Positions 38,289 through 46,926 of a DNA stretch of 64,000 nt are shown one piece after another. Source of the DNA: Parafrankia elaeagni (GTDB lineage Bacteria > Actinomycetota > Actinomycetes > Frankiales > Frankiaceae); contig NZ_KB893705.1 of assembly GCF_000374165.1 (NCBI RefSeq), forward strand, positions 104,764 to 168,763. Reading direction: 5' to 3'. The number at the start of each line of letters is the position of its first letter. The first letter of the stretch is position 1. Both the position numbers and the translations under genes were made by a program. Under the pieces are notes generated by a model. That model was not told where the DNA came from and searched no databases. It saw only the letters and a list, made by a program, of their open reading frames with translations.

Positions 38289-39752
38289 TCAGGACTTCGC
38301 GGGCTCGTAGTCGAGGCGGAGGGTCGGGCCGCCCACGACCTCGACGCCGCCCTCGGTGTCGGCGGCGGTGGACGTCCGGTGGCGGGGGACGAGCAGGGAG
38401 CCGAGCGTTCCGGCGCCGGTCGCGGCCGCGCCGACGAGCAGGGCGACGCGGATGCCGTCGGTGAAGTCGGCGGCGGTGGCGTAACCGCCGGCGGTGGCGA
38501 ACACCGAGGCGAGAACGGCGATGCCGAAGACCCCGCCGACCTCACGGACGGCGTTGTTGACGCCGGAGGCCAGGCCCTCGTGCTCGGTCGCGACCGAGCC
38601 CATGACCACGTTGGCGACCGGGACGAAGAACAGGGCCATGCCGATGCCGGAGACGACGAAGGCGGGCACGAGGGTCAGGAACGAGGTGTCGGGGGCCAGG
38701 TCGGCGCGGAGCCAGAGCAGGCCACCGGTCATCAGGGCCAGGCCGGTGACCATCAGCGGACGTCCGCCGATCCGGTCGGACAGGGGGCCGGCGATCGGGG
38801 CGATGAGCAGCGGCATCACCGTCCAGGGCAGGGTGCGCAGGCCGGCGTCCAGCGGCGAGTAGCCCATGACGTTCTGCAGGTACTGGGAGATCAGGAAGAT
38901 CGAGCCGAACATGCCGAAGGAGAAGAGGGCCGCGACCGCGTTGACCGCGGCGAACCCGCGCCGGCGGAACAGGCTCATCGGCAGCATCGGAGCGCCGCCG
39001 CGCCGCTCGGACCGCAGCTCCCAGCCGACGAACGCGACGAGTCCGGCCGCGCCGGCGATCAGCGTGCTGAGCACCGCGGGGCTCGTCCAGCCGTGCTCCT
39101 GGCCTCGGACCACGCCGAGGACGATTCCGAACAGGCCCAGGCTGACCAGGGCGGTGCCGGTGACGTCCAGCCGGCTGGACGCCTCCCGGCTCTCGGTGAG
39201 GCGGGTGAAGGCCAGCGGGATCGCGGCCACGCCCAGCGGGACGTTCAGCCAGAAGATCCACTGCCAGGCGGCACCCTGGGTGATGGCCCCGCCGACCAGC
39301 GGCCCGAGCGCGATGGCCAGACCGGAGACGGCGCCCCAGATGCCCAGGGCGGCGCCGCGGCGTTCGGCGGGGACCGCGGCCGACAGCAGGGTCATCGACA
39401 GCGGCAGCACGATTGCCCCGCCCACGCCCTGCACGGCCCGGGCCGCGATGAGGGTGCCGACGGTCGGTGCCAGCGCGGCGGCGGCGCTGGCCACGGTGAA
39501 GATCGCCAGGCCGGCGGCGAAGACGCGGCGGCGGCCGAGCCGGTCGCCCAGCGCCGCGGCGGGCAGCAGCAGGACAGCGAAGGCCAGGGTGTAGGCGTTC
39601 ACTGTCCATTCCAGCTCGGCCAGGCTGGCGTCGAGGGTCTCGCGGATCGACGGCAGGGCCATCGTGACCACCAGGTTGTCCAGGGAGGTCATGAAGGCGG
39701 CGATACAGGTGATCACGAAGGTCCAGGTGAGGCGGTTCCGGTCGGTGGTCAT
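38289..39752 (-). CDS. MFS multidrug exporter, DHA2 (EmrB/QacA) family
   Basis: A 487-aa transporter with 14 predicted membrane helices. Motif C-like and DHA2 signatures are visible: ITCIAAFMTSLDNLVVTMAL, PAAALGDRLGRRRVF, RAVQGVGGAIVLPLSM and LGPLVGGAITQGAAWQWIFW. ATG 39752 is preceded by GGAGGGAAG. A 14-bp operator-like palindrome, AGTGACTGACCACT, sits 17 nt before the start and has a twin upstream of the tetR gene, so the pump should be repressed by that TetR protein. The exported compound is unknown. Confidence 0.9.
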   Translation of the reverse strand: MTTDRNRLTWTFVITCIAAFMTSLDNLVVTMALPSIRETLDASLAELEWTVNAYTLAFAVLLLPAAALGDRLGRRRVFAAGLAIFTVASAAAALAPTVGTLIAARAVQGVGGAIVLPLSMTLLSAAVPAERRGAALGIWGAVSGLAIALGPLVGGAITQGAAWQWIFWLNVPLGVAAIPLAFTRLTESREASSRLDVTGTALVSLGLFGIVLGVVRGQEHGWTSPAVLSTLIAGAAGLVAFVGWELRSERRGGAPMLPMSLFRRRGFAAVNAVAALFSFGMFGSIFLISQYLQNVMGYSPLDAGLRTLPWTVMPLLIAPIAGPLSDRIGGRPLMVTGLALMTGGLLWLRADLAPDTSFLTLVPAFVVSGIGMALFFVPVANVVMGSVATEHEGLASGVNNAVREVGGVFGIAVLASVFATAGGYATAADFTDGIRVALLVGAAATGAGTLGSLLVPRHRTSTAADTEGGVEVVGGPTLRLDYEPAKS

Positions 39753-39769
39753 CGGCTTCCCTCCAAGGT

Positions 39770-39783
39770 AGTGACTGACCACT
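39770..39783. promoter_or_regulatory. Predicted TetR operator, MFS side
   Basis: AGTGACTGACCACT is a near-palindrome directly upstream of the MFS gene. The same sequence with one change occurs upstream of tetR (40565-40578). Confidence 0.65.
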
Positions 39784-39875
39784 TCCTTCGAAGGTCGCAA
39801 AAAGGCCATCGAAGGTCTGGTACTGCTCAGTCGATGTCGATCCTGCCGGTGGTGGCGTCGGCCGTGTGGTCGGTG

Positions 39876-40553
39876 TCAGTGCTGGGTGCGCTCGCCGGTG
39901 GGGTCGTCGGTGTCGGTGTCGGTGTCGGCGGCGTCGTCGTCGGTGTCGTCGGTGTCGGCGCTGGCCGGGCCCATGAAGCCCCTGGCCAGAGCCTGCTTGC
40001 TCGTCTCGACGCCCACGCCGTCGGAGCAGATGATCTGGGCCCAGCGTTCGTCGAGGGCGGGCAGGTCCATCGCGGCGGAGACGTTGCAGAGCATTCCCAT
40101 GGCGAAGAAGGCGCGCAGCACGTCGACCTCCAGACCGGTGAGACGCTCGACCGCATACCAGAGGTCGCGGAAACCCCGCCGTGTCACGACCCGGATGTCC
40201 GGATCGCCGCAGGAGGCGTAGGCCTGCATCTGCATCAGCAGGTAGCTCGGTTCGGCCAGCAGGTCGTTGTAGGCCGTGGCCATGGCGGTCAGCGCCTCCT
40301 GGCCGGACCGCTCGCCCGCCGCGGCCTCGAAGGTCGCGACGGTGCGGGCGAACGTCTCCTTGACGGCTGCCAGGAACAGGCCCTTCTTCGAGCCGAACAG
40401 CCGGAACAGATAAGGCTGGGAGATTCCGGCCGCGGTGGCGATCGCCTCGGTCGAGGTGCCCTCCAGCCCGCCCCGGGCGAACTCGGACACGGCTGCCGCG
40501 AGCACCGACACGCGCCGTTCCTCCGCCGTCTGCCTCGCCCCGGTCGTAGCCAC
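39876..40553 (-). CDS. TetR-family repressor
   Basis: A 225-aa regulator with an N-terminal HTH (AIATAAGISQPYLFRLFGSK) and a helical ligand-binding domain. The last 22 residues are a low-complexity Asp/Thr tail (DTDDTDDDAADTDTDTDDP). The start is GTG 40553. It is upstream of and on the same strand as the MFS pump, and both genes carry a matching operator. This indicates autoregulation and control of the pump. The inducer is unknown but is likely a pump substrate. Confidence 0.88.
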   Translation of the reverse strand: MATTGARQTAEERRVSVLAAAVSEFARGGLEGTSTEAIATAAGISQPYLFRLFGSKKGLFLAAVKETFARTVATFEAAAGERSGQEALTAMATAYNDLLAEPSYLLMQMQAYASCGDPDIRVVTRRGFRDLWYAVERLTGLEVDVLRAFFAMGMLCNVSAAMDLPALDERWAQIICSDGVGVETSKQALARGFMGPASADTDDTDDDAADTDTDTDDPTGERTQH

Positions 40554-40564
40554 ACGACGAAGTT

Positions 40565-40578
40565 AGTGGCCAGTCACT
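40565..40578. promoter_or_regulatory. Predicted TetR operator, tetR side
   Basis: AGTGGCCAGTCACT lies 11 nt before the tetR start. Its reverse complement, AGTGACTGGCCACT, differs at one base from the site before the MFS gene. Confidence 0.65.
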
Positions 40579-40611
40579 ACTACGTCAACCGGGTCGTGAT
40601 CGGCAACTGAT

Positions 40612-40937
40612 CATCCGGCGGCCGTCGCGGCCGGGTTCGAGATCGGCATCCACAACACCGCCCTCGCCGTCACGGCCGCGCTGAGCCCGGCGTTGTCGGG
40701 CAGTGCCGAGCTGGCTCGGGCCGCCGTGCGGAGGTGGAGATCCGGCCGGCGATGGCCGCCCACTGGAGCGCGGACGGCTGGCCGGCGCGGGTGGACGAGT
40801 CCGGTCGGGCGCTGACCGCCGAGTTCAGTGCCCCGTCCGCGGGACCGCCGCCCTGGCACGTCTACCGGATCACCTCGTCCGCCGCCACGGCGCTGCGGAC
40901 TGTCGAGCCCGGCGGGGCGAGCCGCTGGCGCTTCTGA
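40612..40937 (+). pseudogene. Decayed gene pieces, including a bile acid:sodium symporter-like end
   Basis: From about 40617 one frame reads AVAAGFEIGIHNTALAVTAA. This resembles the last conserved helix (E-x-G-x-Q/H-N) of BASS-family symporters, and it then loses the pattern. A second frame from about 40734 encodes VEIRPAMAAHWSADGWPARV through HVYRITSSAATALRTVEPGG and ends at 40937. It looks coding by composition but has no start, and I do not recognise it. The stretch is most likely a junction of two gene remnants. Confidence 0.45.
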
Positions 40938-41083
40938 CGGTGCCTGCCGGGTGCCTTGCCGGGTACCGCCGGGTACCGCCGGGCCTGTCCGGGGGTGGGA
41001 GGGCGGTCCGCGCTGCCTCCCACCCCCGGTCTCCGCCCGCGGATCCTCCAGCGGCGATCAGAGCTGCCGGGCGGGCCGCCGGG

Positions 41084-41491
41084 TCAGTTGACGGGCTGGA
41101 GGTTCCAGCCCCTGTCCTCGCGGAAGATCGGCGACAGTGCGATCAGGGGCGGGTAGATGAGCGCCGGGTGCAGCCCCAGCGTGAGCTCGTTGTTGTCCAC
41201 GACGGCGATGTTGAAGGTGCCGGGCCGGGGGCCCTCCTCGATCCGCCACTCCCGGGGCTCCGGCCGCGGGCGGACCGGCTCGAACGTGTCCGGCTCACCC
41301 TCGAATCCGAGGAATTCCGGGGAGGAGGCGTTGCGAATGGTGTACGTGCCGTTTCCGGTGTTCTGGATCTCCCACTCCTGGCCGCGGCCGTTCTCGGGCA
41401 GGAGGACGGTGGGGCCGTTGCCCGTGTTGGTGAGGAGCTGCTCACCATTGATGCTGATTCGGTAGATGCCGTCGACCACGTTGTTGCCCAC
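41084..41491 (-). CDS. I66-like beta-trefoil protein (possible protease inhibitor)
   Basis: A 135-aa protein with three repeating beta units. Each has a G-x-Y-x-I opening and an E-W-x-I element: DGIYRISINGEQLL / QEWEIQNTGNGTYTIRN; FLGFEGEPDTF / PREWRIEEG; then a third unit ending GWNLQPVN. This resembles the MEROPS I66 (mycocypin/cospin) beta-trefoil inhibitors known mainly from fungi. I prefer GTG 41491 with an upstream GGGGA; ATG 41557 adds 22 unpatterned residues. No signal peptide is seen, so a cytosolic role is likely. The assignment is by pattern only. Confidence 0.6.
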   Translation of the reverse strand: MGNNVVDGIYRISINGEQLLTNTGNGPTVLLPENGRGQEWEIQNTGNGTYTIRNASSPEFLGFEGEPDTFEPVRPRPEPREWRIEEGPRPGTFNIAVVDNNELTLGLHPALIYPPLIALSPIFREDRGWNLQPVN

Positions 41492-41794
41492 GTCGTCCCC
41501 GCTTTCTGTGGTTGTTGGCACCGGCCGTGCGCTCCTGCACGGCCGGCTTTCGGGCATGCGGTATCAGCCGGCTCCGCCGGAGATGGCCTTCTCCTGCGCC
41601 GGGTTCACCGACTTCGTGTGCTCTCTTCTCCCGGGTACGCTGGTCTCCCGGGCACGCTGGCGCCACGGTCCACGCAGGATTCGCGTGCCGGTTCAGCATG
41701 GATCGCGCTCGGGACTTCGGTAACTCGATGCCAGGTCATTGTGCCCGGCGAGGTCGCTGCCGCCTGGCAGCGACGCACCCGCGGGCGCGGCCGC

Positions 41795-43453
41795 TCACAG
41801 TCCCTGAGCGCGGGCCTTCCGTCCGCTGCCCGTCGCTGAGCCGCTCCCGCTCCCGGCCTTCGAGTCGGCTTCCGAGCCGGTGTCTGCGTCGAGGCCGGCG
41901 TCGGCGGTCTCGGCGGTGTCGGCGAGCGCACTGGTGACCATGGCGGTGCCGATACCGGTGCTGGGCGCGGCATCACCGGTCACAGCGCCCTCGGCGGGGC
42001 CGATGATCTTTCCGGTGCCCGTGGTCGAACCGGTGCCGCCGAGGGCGCCGAAGGTGGTCGACCTCGGACCGGTGGTCGAGCGTGGGCTGAGCACCAGCAC
42101 CCCGGCGGCGGCGAGCACGGCGAACCCGGCGGCGATCAGATAGCTGACCGCGAACGGCCCCGGGGCCAGTGTGTCGGCGACGAGGGCGGAGAGCAGGCTG
42201 GTGCCGACGACACCGCCGATCTGGCCCGCCGTCTGCTGCAGTGAGGTGACGAGCCCGAAGTTGCTCTCCGAAGCGCCGTGGCTGGCGATCACGATCAGTG
42301 GTGGCTGGGCGTGCCCGAACGCGAGGCCACTCATGATCAGCCCCACGATAACCACCCACAGGACTCCGGCCATCGTCCCGTAGGCGAGCAGGAGCAGCGC
42401 GAGCGCGTACACGCCTCCCGCGATGCTGGCCAGCAGGCGAGGGCCGAGCCTCGTTCCGAGCCAGCTCGCGGACGGCGCGGCCAGGGCGATCGACAGTGTG
42501 CGGCACATCGTGACGACGGAGGTGAGCGTCACCGACAGGCCGAAGCGGCCCTGCAGGAGCAGCGGCGTCACGAGGAAGTTCCCCATGTGCGAGGCGGAGA
42601 GCATGAAGGAGGTGAGGCCGGCGGCCCGGACCTCCCGAGCGGCCAGCAGTTCCAGCGGCACGACCGGCTCGGCGCTGCGGCGCTCGATCACGGTGAGCAC
42701 CCAGAACAGGGGGACCACCGAGACCAGGAGAATGATGACGAGCGGCGTCGCGCCCCAGACCGCCGCCCGGTTCACGCCGAAGGTCACCGCGAACACCGCC
42801 AGCGCCAGGACGGCGGCGCCGGCCCGGTCGAGGGCAACCCTGCGCACCCCCCGGTCCGGGGGCAGCACCCGGATCGCCGCCATCAGCGGCACCGCCGCGA
42901 TGACGGCCTGCAGGGAGAACACGGCACGCCAGCCGACCAGGTCGATGATCACGCCGCCGATGGCGAGCCCGGTGACGGACGCCCCCGAGAGCACTCCCGA
43001 GGCCCAGGCGGACGGGCGCACCCGCTCGTTCGGGGGGAAGACGGCGAACAGCATCGCGAACGACGCCGGGATCGTCGCCGAGCCGGCGAGCTGGGCGATG
43101 ATCCGGAAGGCGATGAGGGACGTCGCGTCCCAGGCGAGCGCGGTCGCCGCGGAGAAGACCACGGCGAGGGCGGTGCCGGTGATGAAGGTCCGGCGGTGGC
43201 CGCGGATGTCCCCGACCTTGCCGAGGATCGGCATGGCGACCGCGAGGGCGAACAACGACCCGGTCACCGCCCAGGAGACCACCCCCACGGTGCTGCCCAG
43301 GTCGTCGGCGACGGTCCGCAGCGAGACGGTGAGCAGGGTCGCGGTGAAGGTGGTCGCGAACATCCCGGTGAGGCAGGTCAGCAGGACCCGCCGCCGCTGG
43401 GCCGGATCGTCCACCGGTCGATCGTTCCCGGCCTGTGCGGTCGCGCTCGGCAT
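41795..43453 (-). CDS. MFS transporter (drug-export type) with a long C-terminal tail
   Basis: A 552-aa protein with about 14 membrane helices. Signatures include FATTFTATLLTVSLRTVADD, LGKVGDIRGHRRTFITGTAL and FRIIAQLAGSATIPASFAML. The last 95 residues are a Gly/Ser/Thr/Ala-rich cytoplasmic tail with no fold signature. ATG 43453 has GGGAGG 8 nt upstream, which decides the start over the longer open frame. No regulator lies directly beside it. The substrate is unknown. Confidence 0.88.
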   Translation of the reverse strand: MPSATAQAGNDRPVDDPAQRRRVLLTCLTGMFATTFTATLLTVSLRTVADDLGSTVGVVSWAVTGSLFALAVAMPILGKVGDIRGHRRTFITGTALAVVFSAATALAWDATSLIAFRIIAQLAGSATIPASFAMLFAVFPPNERVRPSAWASGVLSGASVTGLAIGGVIIDLVGWRAVFSLQAVIAAVPLMAAIRVLPPDRGVRRVALDRAGAAVLALAVFAVTFGVNRAAVWGATPLVIILLVSVVPLFWVLTVIERRSAEPVVPLELLAAREVRAAGLTSFMLSASHMGNFLVTPLLLQGRFGLSVTLTSVVTMCRTLSIALAAPSASWLGTRLGPRLLASIAGGVYALALLLLAYGTMAGVLWVVIVGLIMSGLAFGHAQPPLIVIASHGASESNFGLVTSLQQTAGQIGGVVGTSLLSALVADTLAPGPFAVSYLIAAGFAVLAAAGVLVLSPRSTTGPRSTTFGALGGTGSTTGTGKIIGPAEGAVTGDAAPSTGIGTAMVTSALADTAETADAGLDADTGSEADSKAGSGSGSATGSGRKARAQGL

Positions 43454-43731
43454 CGATGTTGCCTCCCCCCGCGCGGGCGCGGGCGGCACCGGCCTTCCGA
43501 TCGTGTGTCCTCATTATGTCTCCTGGCAAGGTTTGCGCTATGTGATCCGTGAGTGCCGGCCCGCCGTCGGCGGGCCGACGGCTGGCCCTGGCGTGCCATG
43601 CGCACCCCGGCCGGACTGCGTCGATCACGGTGCGGTCGGGGCGTTTCCCCTGGATCGGGACGGGGCACCTTGATCGGCATGGCCGACGTCCGCCGCACGG
43701 CACCGGGCCCCCGTCCCGCGGGTGACCCACG

Positions 43732-44493
43732 GTGAGACGTACCTCGAAGCTCCGCATCCCCGTCGGGCTGGTCACGGTTGCGGCGGTGCTCGGCGTCGTG
43801 CTGGTTGCCGCCGGGCGGCTGATCCTCGACGGGTTCGCCGGGATCGACGACGCCGACGCGGCGGCGGCCCGCGAGCTCGCCGCGCGTCGCGACGGCTGGC
43901 TGGTCGACCTGACCTGGGCCGGGACGTACCTGTCCGACACCTACGTCGTGATCGTCGCCACCGCGGTGATCGCGGCGGTGACCGTGTGGTGGACACGGCA
44001 GTGGTGGCTTCCCGGCGGCGCGATTCTGCTCACCGCCGGCGAGACGGCGATCTACGAGGTGTCGAACAGCCTCGTCGATCGGCCCCGCCCGCAGGTCACC
44101 CGCCTGGATCCGGGGGACCCGATGGCGAGCTTCCCGTCGGGCCACACCGCGGCCGCCGTCTGCCTGTACGGCGGTCTGGCCTGCATTCTGATCGGCGTCG
44201 CGCGTCACCGCGGGAGGCGGATCCCGATGGTGTCGGCCGCGGTGACGACGCCGCTGGTCGTCATCGTTCCGCTGGTGGTGGCGTTCTGCCGCTCCTACCG
44301 GGGAATGCACTATGCCTCGGACGTCGTCGCCGGCCTGTTTCTCGGGTGGTGCTGGCTGATTACGGTCAACCACCTCGTCCTGTCCCGGGCGTGGCCGGCC
44401 AGAGAAGCCCGCGCCGCCCGCGCCGCGCCGGCCGCACAGGCGGCGGCTGTCCCTCGTCCGGCTGACCCGGCGCCGGTGACGGGAACGCGGTAA
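43732..44493 (+). CDS. PAP2-family membrane phosphatase
   Basis: A 253-aa integral membrane protein with about six helices. The three phosphatase motifs are present: SNSLVDRPRP, FPSGHT and SYRGMHYASD with the catalytic histidines. Family members dephosphorylate undecaprenyl pyrophosphate, phosphatidic acid or similar lipids. The C-terminus ends in an Ala/Pro-rich tail. The start is GTG 43732. It stands alone between the MFS gene and two hypothetical genes. Confidence 0.9.
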   Translation: MRRTSKLRIPVGLVTVAAVLGVVLVAAGRLILDGFAGIDDADAAAARELAARRDGWLVDLTWAGTYLSDTYVVIVATAVIAAVTVWWTRQWWLPGGAILLTAGETAIYEVSNSLVDRPRPQVTRLDPGDPMASFPSGHTAAAVCLYGGLACILIGVARHRGRRIPMVSAAVTTPLVVIVPLVVAFCRSYRGMHYASDVVAGLFLGWCWLITVNHLVLSRAWPAREARAARAAPAAQAAAVPRPADPAPVTGTR

Positions 44494-44579
44494 GGGCCCG
44501 TCGTTTTAACGTGTTGACGCCGGGTACTCGGCACCGCGTATCGCGACAGATCCGCGAAGGTGCGAAAGGTCGGTGTCCG

Positions 44580-45251
44580 GTGTCACTTCTCGCCTGGGCC
44601 ATTCTTGTGGTCCTGATTCTCGGCGCGGCTTTCGCCGCCGTCTTCGTCGTCGATCGCTCCCGTTCATCGCGTCTCAGAAACCGGTTCGGCCCCGAGTACG
44701 ACCGGACGTTGCAGGAGACGGGCGACCGGCGGGGCACCGAACGTCGGCTCGCCGGCATTGCCCGCCGCCGGGACTCACTCGACATCCGACCGCTGACCAG
44801 CGACCGGCGCGCGGCCCTGCAGACCGAGTGGGCCGCCCTGCAGGCGCTGTTCGTCGACGAGCCGGCGACCGCGACGAGCCGCGCGGACGAGCTCGTCACC
44901 ACCGCGCTCCGTACGCGCGGCTATCCGACCGACGACCGGGACGAGACCGCCGGCCTGCTCGCCGTGGACGACCCGGCTGCCGCCGCCCGCTACCGCGGCG
45001 CGCACGGTGCTGTGGACGGGGCGGCGACCGACGACACCGACGCGCTGCGGGAACGCTTCCTGGGCCTGCGGGCGGTCTTCGAGGCGTTCACCGTCTCCAG
45101 CGAGGGCACGACGGCCCGCTACGACCGGCCAGTCGGCTCCACCCCCGTCTCGGCGAGCACGGACACCGCGGACCGACGCACCGCGGAGCCGACCACCGAC
45201 ACCCCGACCACCCGCGAAGAGGCGACCACCGGCCGCCGGCAGCGTGCCTGA
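44580..45251 (+). CDS. Membrane-anchored hypothetical protein (pair member 1)
   Basis: A 223-aa protein with one N-terminal membrane helix (LLAWAILVVLILGAAFAAVFVVD) followed by a cytoplasmic, charged, helical region: RLRNRFGPEYDRTLQETGDR, then LTSDRRAALQTEWAALQALF and VDEPATATSRADELV. Similar proteins occur widely in actinobacteria without a known role. The GTG start at 44580 has GAAAGG upstream. The Thr-rich C-terminus (last 40 residues) is probably disordered. It is followed after 11 nt by a gene with a related core motif. Confidence 0.75.
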   Translation: MSLLAWAILVVLILGAAFAAVFVVDRSRSSRLRNRFGPEYDRTLQETGDRRGTERRLAGIARRRDSLDIRPLTSDRRAALQTEWAALQALFVDEPATATSRADELVTTALRTRGYPTDDRDETAGLLAVDDPAAAARYRGAHGAVDGAATDDTDALRERFLGLRAVFEAFTVSSEGTTARYDRPVGSTPVSASTDTADRRTAEPTTDTPTTREEATTGRRQRA

Positions 45252-45262
45252 AGGGACATCTG

Positions 45263-45772
45263 ATGAGCCTCGAGGATCGTTCGACCCAGACCGGCGCCCT
45301 CCGCCCCGATTCGGAGGCAGCCGAGGCCACCAGGCCGATCAGTGCCACCAGCCCGGCTGACAGCACCAGTCCGGTCGACAGCACCAGTCCGGTCGACGCC
45401 ACGCCGGACCACCCCGGTCGCACCGTGGACGGAGCGTCGTCCGCAGCTCTCGCCCCCGAGCATCCGGCGGCGCGGGACGGGGATGCGGAGGCCGGCACCG
45501 ACCCGCCGGCGGGGCCTGCGGCGTCGGCCAGGTTGCAGGAGCGGTGGCAGGAGGCGTTGCTGTCGTTCGTCGACGACCCGCGAGGCGCGGTACGCCAGGC
45601 CGACCAGGTCCTCGACGAGGCGGTCAACCAGCTCACCGAGGCCGTCCGGCGTGAGCAGGACCGGCTGCGCGCGGCGTGGCGCGAGGACGGCGCCCCGTCG
45701 ACCGACACGCTGCGCGACGCGCTGCGCGGCTACCGGGACTTCCTGGAGCGCCTGGTCGCCACGCCTCGGTAG
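45263..45772 (+). CDS. Hypothetical protein related to its upstream neighbour (pair member 2)
   Basis: A 169-aa soluble protein. About 85 disordered residues (repeated STSPVD-like units) precede a helical domain, ARLQERWQEALLSFVDDPRG then AVRQADQVLDEAVNQLTEAV. This shares the W-x-x-x-L/A-x-x-F-V-D-D/E-P...AD motif with the membrane-anchored protein before it. The pair probably arose by duplication or acts together at the membrane. ATG 45263 follows an AAGGGA site. Confidence 0.72.
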   Translation: MSLEDRSTQTGALRPDSEAAEATRPISATSPADSTSPVDSTSPVDATPDHPGRTVDGASSAALAPEHPAARDGDAEAGTDPPAGPAASARLQERWQEALLSFVDDPRGAVRQADQVLDEAVNQLTEAVRREQDRLRAAWREDGAPSTDTLRDALRGYRDFLERLVATPR

Positions 45773-45975
45773 GGAACGGCGAACGGGCAGGACCTCACTG
45801 CTGCAGTGCGAGGGAAACGTCGCCTTCGGGGTCGGTCAGGCCCTGTCCGAGGCGATGGTACGGGGTGGCGAGACGGGCGCGCTGCTCCCGAGGGTGTCTG
45901 GGTCACCGCCCGACGTGCCCGGCCCGGCAACGGGACCACTGCTGGCATCGGTACAGGCGGCGTACAGTCGCCTGC

Positions 45976-46182
45976 ATGAAGCGGATGGTCCAGATCCCCT
46001 ACGAACTGGAGCAGGAGGAGGACGGCACCTGGGCGGCGCATGCGTCCTTCCCGAGCGGTGGCGCCCATGGGCTCGGCGGCACCCCCGAGGAAGCCCTCAC
46101 CGACCTCTACGATGCCGTCAGTCTGGTGATTGAGGAGTTTGGCGTTCCGCCGGTTCTGACGATTGTCAGAGACGTCGCCTGA
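45976..46182 (+). CDS. hicB: HicB-like antitoxin
   Basis: A 68-aa protein with the partial RNase-H-like HicB fold: IPYELEQEEDGTWAAHASFP, then GGTPEEALTDLYDAVSLVIE. It overlaps the hicA start by one base (TGATG), indicating coupled translation of a toxin-antitoxin pair. The order is antitoxin first, the reverse of classical hicAB. The ATG at 45976 is close to a possible -10 element TACAGT. There is no separate DNA-binding domain, so repression would depend on the complex. Confidence 0.82.
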   Translation: MKRMVQIPYELEQEEDGTWAAHASFPSGGAHGLGGTPEEALTDLYDAVSLVIEEFGVPPVLTIVRDVA

Positions 46183-46406
46183 TGCCCCCCCTTCCTGTTC
46201 TGTCAGGCGGGGAGCTGGTCAAGGTGCTGGAGAAACTCGGCTTCGAGACCGTCCGCATCAGCGGCAGCCACCATATGTTGCGTAACCCGGACGGCCGCTT
46301 CACGGTGGTCCCCGTCCATTCGGAGCGCGACATACCTGTCGGGACGCTGCGCAGGATCATCCGGGGTACGGGAATGTCGGTCGCGGAGTTCGTCGCGGCG
46401 CTCTGA
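46182..46406 (+). CDS. hicA: HicA-like mRNA interferase toxin
   Basis: A 74-aa YcfA/HicA-fold protein with a double-stranded RNA-binding-like core: VLSGGELVKVLEKLGFETVR, then ISGSHHMLRNPDGR with the catalytic histidine in GSHH (28-31), and a C-terminal VGTLRRIIRGTGMSVAEFV. HicA toxins cleave mRNA until neutralised by HicB. All key residues are present and the pair looks functional. Confidence 0.88.
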   Translation: MPPLPVLSGGELVKVLEKLGFETVRISGSHHMLRNPDGRFTVVPVHSERDIPVGTLRRIIRGTGMSVAEFVAAL

Positions 46407-46425
46407 TCTTCGCCGGCCCGCTACC

Positions 46426-46881
46426 GTGACCGGAATGGACCTGGCCGACGCCGAGTGTCGTTCCCGCTTCGCGGTGGCGCGGGTCGCTCGGTTGGCGACG
46501 GCCGGTGCGGCCGGCCAGCCGCATCTGGTGCCCGTCACCTTCGCACTCGACGGCGACCAGGTCGCGATCGCCGTCGACCACAAGCCGAAGCGCTCCACGG
46601 CGCTGCGGCGGCTGGCCAACATCGCCGCCAATCCGCAGGTCAGCCTCCTCGTCGACCAGTACTCCGACGACTGGGACGCCCTGTGGTGGGTGCGGGCGGA
46701 CGGTCACGCCCGGATCGTCGACGGGGGAGCGGAGGGTTCGCCGGGGGCGGCGCGCAGGGCGGCCGTCCGCGGTCTGGTGGCGAAGTACCAGCAGTACCAG
46801 GCCCACCCCCCGAGCGGGCCGGTGATCCTGGTGCGGATCGACACCTGGCGCGGCTGGGCGTTCACCACACCGGGGAGGTAG
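46426..46881 (+). CDS. PPOX-class (F420-dependent type) oxidoreductase
   Basis: A 151-aa protein with the split beta-barrel flavin/deazaflavin-binding fold. The pattern FAVARVARLATAGAAGQPHL, VAIAVDHKPKR and NPQVSLLVDQYSDDWDALWW fits the actinobacterial TIGR03668-type PPOX proteins. These are thought to use coenzyme F420; the substrate is unknown. The start may be GTG 46426 or ATG 46435, three codons later. It follows hicA by 19 nt but is probably functionally unrelated. Confidence 0.82.
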   Translation: MTGMDLADAECRSRFAVARVARLATAGAAGQPHLVPVTFALDGDQVAIAVDHKPKRSTALRRLANIAANPQVSLLVDQYSDDWDALWWVRADGHARIVDGGAEGSPGAARRAAVRGLVAKYQQYQAHPPSGPVILVRIDTWRGWAFTTPGR

Positions 46882-46926
46882 CCGGACGGGAGAACCGCCC
46901 GGCGGTCCGTCCGATCGGGCTCCGGG

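Noticed and set aside
37731-40610. A 959-aa plus-strand frame across the MFS and tetR genes
   Set aside because: It is an antisense shadow; both minus-strand genes have clear motifs and start sites.
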